Assembly (NCBI GenBank): GCA_965243835.1
Contig: OZ251578.1
Coordinates: forward strand, 1,364,001 to 1,428,000
DNA length: 64,000 bases
Source: G965202665 sp965243835
GTDB taxonomy: Bacteria; Actinomycetota; Acidimicrobiia; Spongiisociales; Spongiisociaceae
Direction of reading: 5' to 3'
This document shows, in pieces, positions 8,031 through 16,429 of the stretch (position 1 is its first letter; every line of letters starts with the position of its first letter). The notes beneath the pieces are model-generated. The model searched no databases. It saw only the letters and a list, made by a program, of their open reading frames with translations, and was not told the DNA's origin. The translations under genes were made by a program, and so were the position numbers.

Positions 8031-8920
8031 TAGATGGAGGGGCTGCTAAGCGTCTGTTCGCTTGTAAAGATCAATACTGCCTTTGCGGGAGTTGGTTCAT
8101 AACTGTAGGTTTCACAGAAGGATTGGAGAGTGCCTCCGAAGGCTAGTTCCTTGAACAAAAGGTGTATGGGAAGTCTGCTTTTGGAAAAAACCCACTTTCC
8201 GCTCAGGACTTTGGGATCGCTACTGACATATTCGCATCTATTCCACTCACACAGAAGCGGCTTGCGGCCGGGCTGATGAGGCATTTCCAGTATTACACCC
8301 ATATAATAGAGTACCGACATAATTTTTTCAGGCCTGATACCGGTCTGATGGGAGTAGTCGCGAACGGTGCTCGTTCCGTCTGCTAATGTAGCAAACAACG
8401 AACTCAGCGGTTGACGGTAGTCGGCGAATATGGGTATGCCTCGATCGTCAATAATTATTTCCGGGCAATGTTCCCATCCGTAGGGGGTGTCGGACGGCCC
8501 CGCGTAGTAAACGGCGTCGGAGACGTCATAGTCAAGTCCGCATTTTACGGCGATCCCTTTTTCGGAGAGGGCAGTGCGGAACGTCAACGTGATGGGCGCC
8601 TCGCGCGGGTGCCATGGGAATTCATCGTCCACTTGGAAAATTATTTCCGCGGCGGCGGTTTCTCGGCCCGGTATGACGGCGGGCATCGTATCGATTTGAC
8701 CTGGATAACGGCGGGCTCCGTAACGCAGGGCGGCCTGCGGACGGCAATCGAGGGCGGAGGGGGAGGTGTTGGCCACCCTCAGCTTCGCCCGGAAGACGTT
8801 CGGCTCGTAGGGGAACGCAATTTTGGGCACGTCGGCGAACCGGATCTCGCAACGCCCGTCCCGGAACGACTGTTCCCGGTTAATGTCGTAAACTGCAGGG
8901 CGGCCGCTCATGCCCGGCAT
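8030..8920 (-). CDS. DUF433-like protein with extra N-terminal beta-rich domain, possible antitoxin
   Basis: A protein of about 296 residues. The central part (CPEIIIDDRGIPIF, then LSSLFATLADGTSTVRDYS, then PEKIMSVLYYMGVI) follows the pattern of DUF433: a short strand-turn motif followed by a small helix-turn-helix. Classical DUF433 proteins are only 70-110 residues. Here about 150 residues of predicted beta-sandwich come before it and about 80 residues after it. It is coupled to the DUF5615-like gene downstream. The ATG at 8920 is my choice; an upstream in-frame ATG at 8968 would overlap the uvrB start on the other strand, and no strong ribosome site separates the options. Confidence 0.6.
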   Translation of the reverse strand: MPGMSGRPAVYDINREQSFRDGRCEIRFADVPKIAFPYEPNVFRAKLRVANTSPSALDCRPQAALRYGARRYPGQIDTMPAVIPGRETAAAEIIFQVDDEFPWHPREAPITLTFRTALSEKGIAVKCGLDYDVSDAVYYAGPSDTPYGWEHCPEIIIDDRGIPIFADYRQPLSSLFATLADGTSTVRDYSHQTGIRPEKIMSVLYYMGVILEMPHQPGRKPLLCEWNRCEYVSSDPKVLSGKWVFSKSRLPIHLLFKELAFGGTLQSFCETYSYEPTPAKAVLIFTSEQTLSSPSI

Positions 8921-8947
8921 TCTACCAGCGTTCCCAAAGGAGGGGTT

Positions 8948-10956
8948 TTGCCTGAGTTTCGGGTTCATTCCGATTTCCGCCCGGCGGGCGACCAGCCGCA
9001 GGCCGTCGACGGGCTGGTGGAGGGTTTGGAATCCGGGGAGCGGTTTCAGACGCTGTTGGGCATCACCGGCTCCGGCAAGTCGGCCACCGTGGCCTGGACC
9101 ATCGAGCGGGTGCAGCGTCCGGCCTTGGTGCTGGCCCCCAACAAGGCGCTGGCCGCCCAGCTGGCCTCCGAGTTCCGCGGGTTCTTCCCCAAAACCGGGT
9201 GGAGTATTTCGTGTCCTACTACGACTACTACCAGCCGGAGGCCTACCTTCCGCAAACCGACACCTACATCGAGAAGGACGCCACCATCAACGATGAGATC
9301 GACCGCCTGCGCCATTCGGCCACCGCCTCCCTCCTCTACCGGGAGGACGTGGTGATCGTGGCCAGCGTGTCCTGCATCTACGGCCTGGGCAGTCCCGAGC
9401 AGTATTCCGGTCAGATGCTGCGCCTGATTAGGGGGGTGGAGTTCCCGCTGTCGGAGGCGGTGCGCCGCCTGGCGGAAATCCAGTACGACCGCAACGAGGT
9501 GAACATCGTCCGGGGCCGTTTCCGGGTGCGGGGCGACACTTTGGAGGTGTTTCCCGCTTATGAGGAGACGGTAGTGCGGGTGGAGTTCTTCGGGGACGAG
9601 GTGGAGCGCATCGTGCGGGTAAATCCGGTCACCGGGGAGATCATCGAGGCGATGTCGGAGGCGTGGATTTTCCCGGCTTCCCATTATGCGGTGGAGCGGG
9701 AGAGGATGGAGCGGGCCATGGCCGGCATCAGGGAGGAGCTGGCGGAGCGCCTGGCCGAGTTGGAGCGACAGGGGAAACTGTTGGAGGCGCAACGGTTGCG
9801 CATGCGCACCACCTACGATTTGGAGATGATGGCCGAAGTTGGGTTCTGCTCCGGCATCGAGAATTACAGCCGCCACATCGACGGGCGCCTGGCGGGGGAG
9901 CCCCCCTACACCCTGCTGGACTATTTCCCCGATGATTACATAACTTTCCTGGACGAAAGCCATGTGGCGGTTCCGCAACTGGGGGCGATGTACGAGGGGG
10001 ACCGCAGCCGGAAGGACGTGCTGGTGGAACACGGGTTCCGCCTGCCGTCGGCGGTGGACAACCGGCCGTTGCGGTTCGACGAATGGCTGGAACGGGCCGG
10101 GCAGGTGGTGTTCGTGTCGGCCACTCCCGGGGCCTACGAGCGGGAGCATTCCCCGCGGGTGGTGGAGCAGATAGTGCGCCCCACCGGACTGGTGGACCCG
10201 GAGGTGGAGGTGCGCCCCGCCCGCGGCCAGATCGACGACCTGATCGAGGAGATCCGCCGGCGCACGGCGCGGCAAGAGCGGGTTCTGGTCACCACCCTCA
10301 CCAAAAAAATGGCCGAGGACCTGACCGACTACCTGCTGGAGATGGGCGTCCGGTCCCGCTACCTCCATTCGGAGATCGACACGTTGGAGCGGGTGGCCCT
10401 GTTGCGGGATTTGCGGCTGGGGGAATACGACGTGCTGGTGGGGATCAACCTGTTGCGGGAGGGCCTGGACCTGCCGGAGGTGTCGCTGGTGGCCATTCTG
10501 GACGCCGACAAGGAGGGGTTTCTGCGTTCGGTGACCAGCCTCATCCAGATTATGGGCCGGGCGGCCCGCAACGTGGCGGGGAGCGTGGTCATGTACGCCG
10601 ACGAGGTGACCAAATCCATGCGGGCGGCCATCAACGAAGCCAACCGCCGCCGGGCCCGTCAGTTGGAATACAACCGGGAGCACGGCATCGACCCGCAGAC
10701 GATTCGCAAAAAGGTGTCCGACATCCTGGAGTTGGTGTCCTCCCGCACCGCCGCCGACCGCCCGGCCCGGGAGCGCCCGGAGGCGAGGGCGCCCCTCGAC
10801 TTGCATGGAGAGGACCTGGGCCGGCTCATCCAGAGCCTGGAGGACGAGATGCGGGAAGCGGCCAAAGAGTTGCGCTTCGAATACGCGGCCCGCCTGCGGG
10901 ACGAGGTGGCCGACCTCCGCAAAGAGATGAAAGCCCTAGCCGAAATCACCCTCTAA
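8948..10956 (+). CDS. uvrB: Excinuclease ABC subunit B, interrupted by a one-base frameshift
   Basis: Damage-verification helicase of nucleotide excision repair. The first 83 codons (TTG at 8948, after AAAGGAGGGG) hold the Walker A GITGSGKS at 38-45 and end in FFPKTG. The rest, from 9199, resumes in another frame with VEYFVSYYDYYQPEA, the start of the beta-hairpin region, and carries the helicase motifs (FLDESHVAV, QIMGRAARN) and the C-terminal UVR domain. Adding one G to the GGG at 9197-9199 would restore one protein of about 669 residues, the normal length. It is either a sequencing or assembly error or a real recent lesion. The remainder of the gene shows no decay. Confidence 0.9.
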
Positions 10957-10970
10957 CCAGGCAAAACGCC
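10931..10970 (+). repeat. uvrB 3' tail, first of three related copies
   Basis: The last nine codons of uvrB and the following bases (CTAACCAGGCAAAACG) recur with few changes at 13027-13066, and in shorter form at 13534-13552. The 10957-11126 gap after uvrB holds no gene, only an imperfect GGCGCCT/AGGCGCC hairpin near 11032-11065. Confidence 0.75.
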
Positions 10971-11126
10971 TCTCCCGCCCGGTTCCCGCCGACATGGTTC
11001 CAGTATGTTTTCGGAGCGGTTAGATTGAGAGGGGCGCCTCTGTGGGAAAGGCGCCTCCCGAAGCGACGGGGAAGGAGACCGTCAGATGGCCGAACGCCGA
11101 TTTCAGTGCGTAAGGAGGAGACTGAC

Positions 11127-12017
11127 ATGACCGCGGAAACGGCGAGGCGCGTCGGGCGCGCGTCTCTCGGCCCGGCGCCCGGGCGCGGATCCGTTCCCGG
11201 CGGAGCGGACGATGCCTCCGGTTTCGGAGAGTACGCAGATTACGCCCGCTATGCGCAGGCGGCCTTCAACCGTCAAATCAAGCGCGGTCCCCTGGGTCGG
11301 GCCCGATCCCGGCTAGTGGGGGAGCGGGAGCCGAAGGTCCCGTCCGTGAGCATTCCCTATCGGCTGATGGAGAACACCGACACTCTTTACTATCTGGCCC
11401 CTTTGGACGAGGTAGATTACGACAAGTTCAGGTTGCGGGGGTTCTTCCCCCGTCGCGTGTTGCTCGACCAAGAACCGGAAGCGGGACGAAGAGCGGCCGG
11501 GGAAATAGCGGCGTCCTTGGCGAAGGCGGTGGAGGCCCGTATTTTGAATGATCTTTTCGACAAACTGATTGCGGCGGGCAAGGGCGTTCCTTCCGCGCCG
11601 AACGGGACGGTGGGGGCTTTCCCTCTCGCCGGTCTGTATGGAGGAATAGGATGCCAAAGGCCTGGGCAAGACGGTCACCGGCTTCACGAATGGATTATGA
11701 CGGTTGATGCCTGGATAAGGTGCCGAAGCCGGTTTGAAAATATGATTAAAGTTCGTTCTAAGCGTGAGTCCTCAAAAAACGAACCGTTAAAAACCTTGAG
11801 CAATGAGCCGGTACGAACAGGTTGGTTGAACCATGAAACGGCGGCCTTGTATGGATGTTTCCAAGGCGGGATGACTTTGGAGGTATCCGATTTGGAAATT
11901 TTCAATACGGATGACAAAGACGATAATAACGAACCTTTAACGGGTTTACAAGTTACGACAAGATGGACGGTGGGCGACGAAAGCCTTTTTATTTGCTGGC
12001 TCTTCCCTGAGAAATAA
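11127..12017 (+). CDS. Hypothetical protein (296 aa)
   Basis: The start is firm, with AAGGAGGAG at 11112-11120 before the ATG. The N-terminal half is host-like in GC and contains EYADYARYAQAAFNRQIKRG and a long helix (GRRAAGEIAASLAKAVEARI). The C-terminal half is lower in GC and ends WTVGDESLFICWLFPEK. The change in base composition inside the gene hints at a mosaic. The helix followed by a beta-rich end faintly recalls phage capsid-type folds, but I cannot support that. No catalytic motif or membrane segment is seen. It is directly followed (2-base gap) by a membrane-protein gene, so the two probably act together. Confidence 0.7.
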   Translation: MTAETARRVGRASLGPAPGRGSVPGGADDASGFGEYADYARYAQAAFNRQIKRGPLGRARSRLVGEREPKVPSVSIPYRLMENTDTLYYLAPLDEVDYDKFRLRGFFPRRVLLDQEPEAGRRAAGEIAASLAKAVEARILNDLFDKLIAAGKGVPSAPNGTVGAFPLAGLYGGIGCQRPGQDGHRLHEWIMTVDAWIRCRSRFENMIKVRSKRESSKNEPLKTLSNEPVRTGWLNHETAALYGCFQGGMTLEVSDLEIFNTDDKDDNNEPLTGLQVTTRWTVGDESLFICWLFPEK

Positions 12018-12019
12018 CC

Positions 12020-12589
12020 GTGGCTTTGTTAGCAAGTTTATCCGCCACCCTGTTCGTAGGGCTTGGCATTTTCTTTGTTAATTATAGATTGAACAGACCA
12101 GACCGTACGATCGAAGCGACCCGGGAGCTCATGCAACTCCAAGAAGAGATGGATAGTTTGTCTTTGGAGGAGGACCCCGCTGAACGATCCAAATTGCTTG
12201 ATAAACAGGATAGGCTGGAAAACGAGATATTTGCCGAACGGAGACAAGAAACCTCTTTATGGATCAGTTGGGTAGGCCTGCTTACCTGTGGAGTGATCGT
12301 CCCTTTTCTCGGCCATCTTATTTTGTCCGGCGATAAAGAAAATATTATAGAAATACGAATAACGATAGGATTTTCAATGCTGTTGGTAGCAGGACTAGTA
12401 ATCTGGACTGTAGGAAAGGTAAACTACGCCCTGAAAGAGGCTAATCTTGAACGACAACTTAGTAATAATATCTTGGCACCGGTGCCGCCGATGGTTAGCA
12501 TAACATTAGTCGTAGTATATGTGTTGCTGATATTTTGGTGTATTTCAGTATTAGCAGGCTGGGTCCCGTCAGGTTTCTGGCTAGAATAA
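12020..12589 (+). CDS. Membrane protein with four helices and a coiled-coil segment
   Basis: A 189-residue protein starting at GTG 12020, two bases after the previous stop, so translation is coupled. Hydrophobic segments lie at about 3-20, 82-103, 115-134 and 157-179. Between the first two is an acidic coiled-coil stretch (LMQLQEEMDSLSLEEDPAE onward) of about 45 residues. No family is recognised. Lower GC than the flanking core genes suggests acquisition together with the gene before it. Such pairs of a soluble protein and a small membrane protein are common in defence islands, but no function can be assigned. Confidence 0.7.
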   Translation: MALLASLSATLFVGLGIFFVNYRLNRPDRTIEATRELMQLQEEMDSLSLEEDPAERSKLLDKQDRLENEIFAERRQETSLWISWVGLLTCGVIVPFLGHLILSGDKENIIEIRITIGFSMLLVAGLVIWTVGKVNYALKEANLERQLSNNILAPVPPMVSITLVVVYVLLIFWCISVLAGWVPSGFWLE

Positions 12590-12601
12590 ATAAAAGATAA
12601 A

Positions 12602-12856
12602 CTAGTCGCTATTGCTTGCTTCCCAAGTAATATCCCGGAAATCTTCAGCAGTCATATTGCATAGTTTCGGGTTGCCCTCCCCACGAGCTTCCTCGTACAC
12701 TATATATGTACTATCATGGAGGCCGCCGAACGCGGCTTCCACCACTTTCCCATCCTTCAGAATGGCGGTTTTGACTGCGCCGTTCGTTTCGTAAATGCTA
12801 ATTTTGGTTCCCACCGGAGGAAGTTCCAAACTGTCGGTCAACCTATCCAAGGCCAT
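12602..12856 (-). CDS. Small hypothetical protein (84 aa)
   Basis: An 84-residue protein with an SH3-like or beta-barrel look (PPVGTKISIYETNGAVKTAI, DSTYIVYEEARGEG). Its minus-strand ATG is preceded by AGGAGT at a spacing of about nine bases. It converges with the membrane-protein gene ending at 12589. No family is recognised. Confidence 0.55.
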   Translation of the reverse strand: MALDRLTDSLELPPVGTKISIYETNGAVKTAILKDGKVVEAAFGGLHDSTYIVYEEARGEGNPKLCNMTAEDFRDITWEASNSD

Positions 12857-13026
12857 CGTTATACTCCTATCCGTCGTTAATGTTTGTTTGCGCCGACCGG
12901 TAACGGCGAAAGCATCTTCGCCTTACCATACCACAACTTTTGACTAGGCGGCGCGGGAAGCCGTGTTCCCGCCGTTGGTTCCCCGGATGGCGTTGCGGCA
13001 CCGTCGGTGGGAGAGCGGAGGAGCCG

Positions 13027-13066
13027 AAGCCCCTAGCCGAATCGCCCTCTGACCAGGCAAAACGGC
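13027..13066 (+). repeat. Second copy of the uvrB 3' tail
   Basis: Matches 10931-10970 with only a few substitutions and one or two single-base indels (CCCTAGCCGAATCGCCCTCT, then GACCAGGCAAAACG). It lies 2 kb beyond uvrB and is not part of a uvrB reading frame, so it is a duplicated remnant or an insertion boundary. Confidence 0.75.
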
Positions 13067-13113
13067 TACCCCCCAGGGAGCGAATTACACTATGTCAAGG
13101 GTGTACTCGGAGC

Positions 13114-13410
13114 ATGGTAGCCTGCCAGATTATGGACATTAATAACGACTCCGCCTGGCAAGTCGTCTTGGAGGCGAGGGATGCCGCCAAGAAAGCATGG
13201 GAGGTCGCCAAGGAAGCCTCCGACGCCGTCATTAAGGCGGCCGACGACGCAAGGAGCTCCGACGCCACCGCTCGGGCCGCGACCCAGCGGGCTTGGGACG
13301 CCGCCGACAGGGCTTGGGAGGCCGCCCGCCGATCCTGGAAAGTGGCCGACGAGGCGTGGGACACCTACAAAGCCACCGAGAAAGCCGCGGATTACCCAGC
13401 ACCCGGCTGA
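13114..13410 (+). CDS. Ala/Trp-rich helical repeat protein (about 98 aa)
   Basis: The product is almost entirely a regular helical repeat: AWQVVLEARDAAKKAWEVAK, then AWDAADRAWEAARRSWKVAD and AWDTYK. Alanine and tryptophan recur every seven or so residues, with charged residues on the other face. This could form an amphipathic helical bundle or coiled coil. No family is recognised. The start is uncertain: ATG 13114 (with GGAG too close) or ATG 13132 (no ribosome site). The frame stays open back to 12940, but that region contains the uvrB-tail copy and is probably not coding. Codon use in the repeat is typical of the host. Confidence 0.5.
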   Translation: MVACQIMDINNDSAWQVVLEARDAAKKAWEVAKEASDAVIKAADDARSSDATARAATQRAWDAADRAWEAARRSWKVADEAWDTYKATEKAADYPAPG

Positions 13411-13675
13411 CCGGCAAAGGCCAGCGGAAGCGTGATGACCGGCGACGGGGCATTGGGAGCAGGCTCTCCAGTGTAGCTGTTTAGGTGGTCGGTCTGGAGA
13501 TCCGGATCATGAGGCAAGGGCATTGAAAAATATGCCCTGACCAGGCGAAACGATAGCTGATGCTCGTGGATACGGCTTGTGGTCCCGGCTGTTCCGGAGG
13601 CGTGCTAAACTACATCTACGTAATATTAAGGTGGGCCCGGGAGAGAGGGTCCTTGGAAATTAGAAAGGAGCAGGA
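13411..13675. other. Intergenic stretch before the CBASS-like operon
   Basis: No gene is seen. It contains the third copy of the uvrB-tail motif (13534-13552) and, near 13600-13630, AT-rich sequence (CTAAACTACATCTACGTAAT) that could hold the promoter of the CD-NTase gene. Confidence 0.5.
13534..13552 (+). repeat. Third, short copy of the uvrB-tail motif
   Basis: GCCCTGACCAGGCGAAACG matches the end of the longer copies at 10931-10970 and 13027-13066. It lies 120 bases upstream of the CD-NTase gene. Confidence 0.6.
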
Positions 13676-15226
13676 ATGCCTGCCGATGTTCAAGATGCCT
13701 TTGAAGAGTTTGATGAGGCGTTGAAGTTGGATACGAACGAGCGTGAGGACGCTAAGAACACGCATCGCAAGATTCGAGTTTGGCTTGATGACCAAGGTGT
13801 CACAGCGGGATCGATTCTGCAGGGGAGCTTCGCCCGCAAGACTATGTTGTCGCCATTGCGAGACCGCGATGTCGACATCGTTGCCTTTCTCAAGGCATCC
13901 GATAGCGATCCTAGAGGGTCCCCGGATCAAGCCATGGACTTGGTCGAGGATGCCCTCCGCAAATTATATACGAGCGTTGAGTTCAGCCGATCAAGACATG
14001 CAGTGAAGTTGGACTTTGGTGCCGATAAACCCAACTTTGATGTCGTTCCTGCGTATGATCGTAATGATGGGTCCAAATTAATTGACATAGCGAATCGCGA
14101 CAGCGGCGGTTGGGATGCGTCAGATACTCGTATCATCATCGATAAGGTGAGTGAGCATAATCAGAAGTGTGGGAGAAAGTTTATCCATCAGGTGCGTATG
14201 CTCAAGCATTGGGGGAAGAGGGTATTCGGTGAGGATATACCGGGATTTGCGCTGGAGTGCATCGCCTATCAAGTGATCGACGAAGACCGAGAGCACGCTG
14301 AGGCTTTGGGCGAGGTGTTCAAGGTAGGGGCAGATTTGGTGAAGGCTGGTGAAGTTAAGGTTCCCGGCGGTGATGAAAATATCCTTGATAGACTCTCTGA
14401 AGAGCAAAAGAAGCAATTGGCTAATGAAATGGAGAATGCAAGAATTCGTTCTTTGGAGACTATAGAGTGCATAAAAAACGATGAGTATCAAGCCGCTATA
14501 GGAATTTGGCATGAAATATTTGGAGAACCTTTTCCCAAGCCTTTAGAGGGTTCTTCGGGAGATTTTTGGAGTGCGACAGGGTTGACCTCAGCAGGTCATC
14601 CAACTTCCTCTACTCGACCGCACTCCCCGCTATCCAGAACTCGTTCCTGGCTGTCACCTAATGATAACTTATCTTGCTACACACACGACAATAAGTTTGC
14701 TAATGTAGGATTAGAAGATAATAATATGATTGGAATGAACTATTTATTAGATTATCCGGAAGAAGTATGTGCCTACATCAGTAGTCGTAATGGCCCTTAC
14801 TATGTACTAAAGGCGGATGTAATATCTTATCGCGCAACTTTAGTTATTAAGGTGTTGATGCAACCAGTTCCCAACTTGCGAGAAGTTGGTTTCCCTATTG
14901 AAACGATAAAGATAATCGTAAGTCCCAAATACCGATGGATTAGAACTTTTCCTTATAAAGGAAGTAGGCGCAAGTGGTATCACCGTAATCTCCGAGGTGA
15001 TCTTTGCTTATGGTATCCTCAAGATCCACGTCCTCTAAGATGGGAATGGGAGGATGGCTTTATACTATATCTGGGAATTGTCAGTCGCCATCTTCAGGCA
15101 GAGGAGTGGTATAGGCTATATCGATCATGGCCTTTTGAGGATGCACCGCACGGTCATGGCCCTGGAGGTAGCCCTCATCCAATCCTGACAAACCAACTAC
15201 GTAAAGAAGTTAGGAAGTTGCAATGA
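13676..15226 (+). CDS. CBASS-type CD-NTase with C-terminal E2-like domain
   Basis: A 516-residue protein. The first 280 residues look like a CD-NTase that would make a cyclic nucleotide signal on phage infection: GS motif at 50-51 (LQGSFARKT), catalytic acids D65 and D67 in DRDVDIVAF, and the third acid D122 in PNFDVVPAYD. A Ser/Thr-rich linker follows. The last 150 residues resemble the CBASS E2-like domain: H436 and C444 in HRNLRGDLCLWYP, then WEDGF, then EEWYRLYRSWPFEDAPHG. In type II-short CBASS this domain is usually a separate gene. AGAAAGGAG precedes the ATG. The stop overlaps the next ATG (ATGA). GC falls well below that of the host towards the 3' end. Confidence 0.82.
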   Translation: MPADVQDAFEEFDEALKLDTNEREDAKNTHRKIRVWLDDQGVTAGSILQGSFARKTMLSPLRDRDVDIVAFLKASDSDPRGSPDQAMDLVEDALRKLYTSVEFSRSRHAVKLDFGADKPNFDVVPAYDRNDGSKLIDIANRDSGGWDASDTRIIIDKVSEHNQKCGRKFIHQVRMLKHWGKRVFGEDIPGFALECIAYQVIDEDREHAEALGEVFKVGADLVKAGEVKVPGGDENILDRLSEEQKKQLANEMENARIRSLETIECIKNDEYQAAIGIWHEIFGEPFPKPLEGSSGDFWSATGLTSAGHPTSSTRPHSPLSRTRSWLSPNDNLSCYTHDNKFANVGLEDNNMIGMNYLLDYPEEVCAYISSRNGPYYVLKADVISYRATLVIKVLMQPVPNLREVGFPIETIKIIVSPKYRWIRTFPYKGSRRKWYHRNLRGDLCLWYPQDPRPLRWEWEDGFILYLGIVSRHLQAEEWYRLYRSWPFEDAPHGHGPGGSPHPILTNQLRKEVRKLQ

Positions 15227-16095
15227 CTAGTGAATTGGCCTTGATTATCGCCATTATTTCTCTTGGTGGTTCTATAGCTAATGGACTTCTGACATATCTG
15301 ATAACGTATAGGCGCGAGACCAAGAAATTAAGGCGTGAGGGATACGGGGAGGCGGTAGCGGCTTTGTATGCTTGGTATGAATATCCATTCCAGATTAGGA
15401 GACGTCTATCGAATTCGCAAGAAATGCTGGATCGCCTTATCCAACTCGGAAATGAAAATCAGCAACGTATAGCCCGTTCGCTTGCTTGGATGGCTTTAGA
15501 TAGAAAGGATGCATATGTTCGTTATCAAAAATTGGTCGACAAAGTAAAAGCTGTCACTGCAGAATACATAAAGGAGGCTTGGAGATTATCTCCCATCCGA
15601 TATTCGGTAGAAATTAATTTGGGCTCGTGGGGACCTGAATCTATTGATGATAAAGTCAAAGATTTTCTTAATCATATGTCGCCTACCAAACAAAAATGGT
15701 GGTGTGTTAGAAGAAAAAAGAAAAGTGCTGTTAAGAGTGAAGACAAATATATAACTTGGAATGATTTACGTACTATGTTTACCGGCAGGTTTATAGGTAA
15801 CATACTCGCATTGGTTGGAGCTTCTATTTTCGCTGTAACTATTATGTTTAATAATCGCAATATTGATCAGAATTCTCCGGAATGGGATAGTGTGATTACT
15901 TTGTGGGGTGTAATTTTCAGTTTAATAATATCACTTGCTTTGGTATCTATTTTTGAATGCTTGTCTAGAGGTTTTTTGAAATCAAGGGATCGTAACTCGG
16001 ATAGAAATTATAATATAATATTTGGGCTCATAAGTCCCAGTCTCCTTTTAGTATTGTTTTCAGGTCTTTTTGTATTGTTGTTTCGGATATTTTAG
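15223..16095 (+). CDS. Four-helix membrane protein, likely CBASS effector
   Basis: A 290-residue protein with an N-terminal membrane helix (about 5-28), a basic cytoplasmic region of about 160 residues, and three further membrane helices (about 191-210, 224-246 and 265-287). Its start codon overlaps the stop of the CD-NTase (ATGA), so the two are made together. Transmembrane effectors that open or disrupt the membrane after binding the cyclic nucleotide are the commonest CBASS effectors; assignment here is by context, as I recognise no named sensor domain. Strongly AT-rich codon use shows recent acquisition. Confidence 0.72.
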   Translation: MTSELALIIAIISLGGSIANGLLTYLITYRRETKKLRREGYGEAVAALYAWYEYPFQIRRRLSNSQEMLDRLIQLGNENQQRIARSLAWMALDRKDAYVRYQKLVDKVKAVTAEYIKEAWRLSPIRYSVEINLGSWGPESIDDKVKDFLNHMSPTKQKWWCVRRKKKSAVKSEDKYITWNDLRTMFTGRFIGNILALVGASIFAVTIMFNNRNIDQNSPEWDSVITLWGVIFSLIISLALVSIFECLSRGFLKSRDRNSDRNYNIIFGLISPSLLLVLFSGLFVLLFRIF

Positions 16096-16157
16096 GTAAA
16101 TAGGACTTAGGGTTTTATCGGGAGCGGATGAATTACGAACGGGGGTGACAGTTAGGC

Positions 16158-16265
16158 CTACGAAGCCTCCGTCATGAACCGTTATCCCACCAGATCAAAG
16201 CCGTCTACAAAGCAACTGTTGCTCCGTCAGGCACTGTCGTTCCTGTTGGTCGACGACTCAGGGAT
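16158..16265 (+). pseudogene. Decayed fragment of the SNF2 helicase gene
   Basis: About 100 bases align with the helicase gene at about 17395-17502 (GAACCGTTATCCCACCAGAT here, GAACCGTTGCCCCACCAGAT there), continuing through the Walker A region (CTGTCGTTCCTG, then CGACGAC). It carries many substitutions and no usable frame. It lies 850 bases upstream of the intact gene and is a fossil of an older copy. Confidence 0.75.
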
Positions 16266-16418
16266 GAGGCGACCAATTCCATGCGGGCGGCTATCAACTA
16301 AGCCGACCGGTCGCCGACCGGTCGGTCCGGGAGCACCCGCAGTCGGGGGTGCCCAATTGATTCACCGGGGAGGACCTTTGGTCGGCTGATCCCAGAGCTT
16401 GGAGGACGAGTTGTGGGG
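16263..16418 (+). pseudogene. Decayed fragment of uvrB 3' region
   Basis: Aligns with uvrB at about 10600-10650 (CCATGCGGGCGGCTATCAAC versus CCATGCGGGCGGCCATCAAC), then, after an internal deletion of about 110 bases, with 10751-10855 (GAGGACCTTTGGTCGGCTGA, then AGAGCTTGGAGGACGAG). In-frame stops are present. It is joined directly to the helicase fragment before it. Together with that fragment it fills the 16096-16429 gap, which has no intact gene. Confidence 0.78.
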
Positions 16419-16429
16419 AGCGGGTACGG

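Noticed and set aside
11127..12017. Phage capsid or encapsulin protein
   Set aside because: Only a vague helix/beta pattern; no conserved capsid motif and no other phage genes around it.
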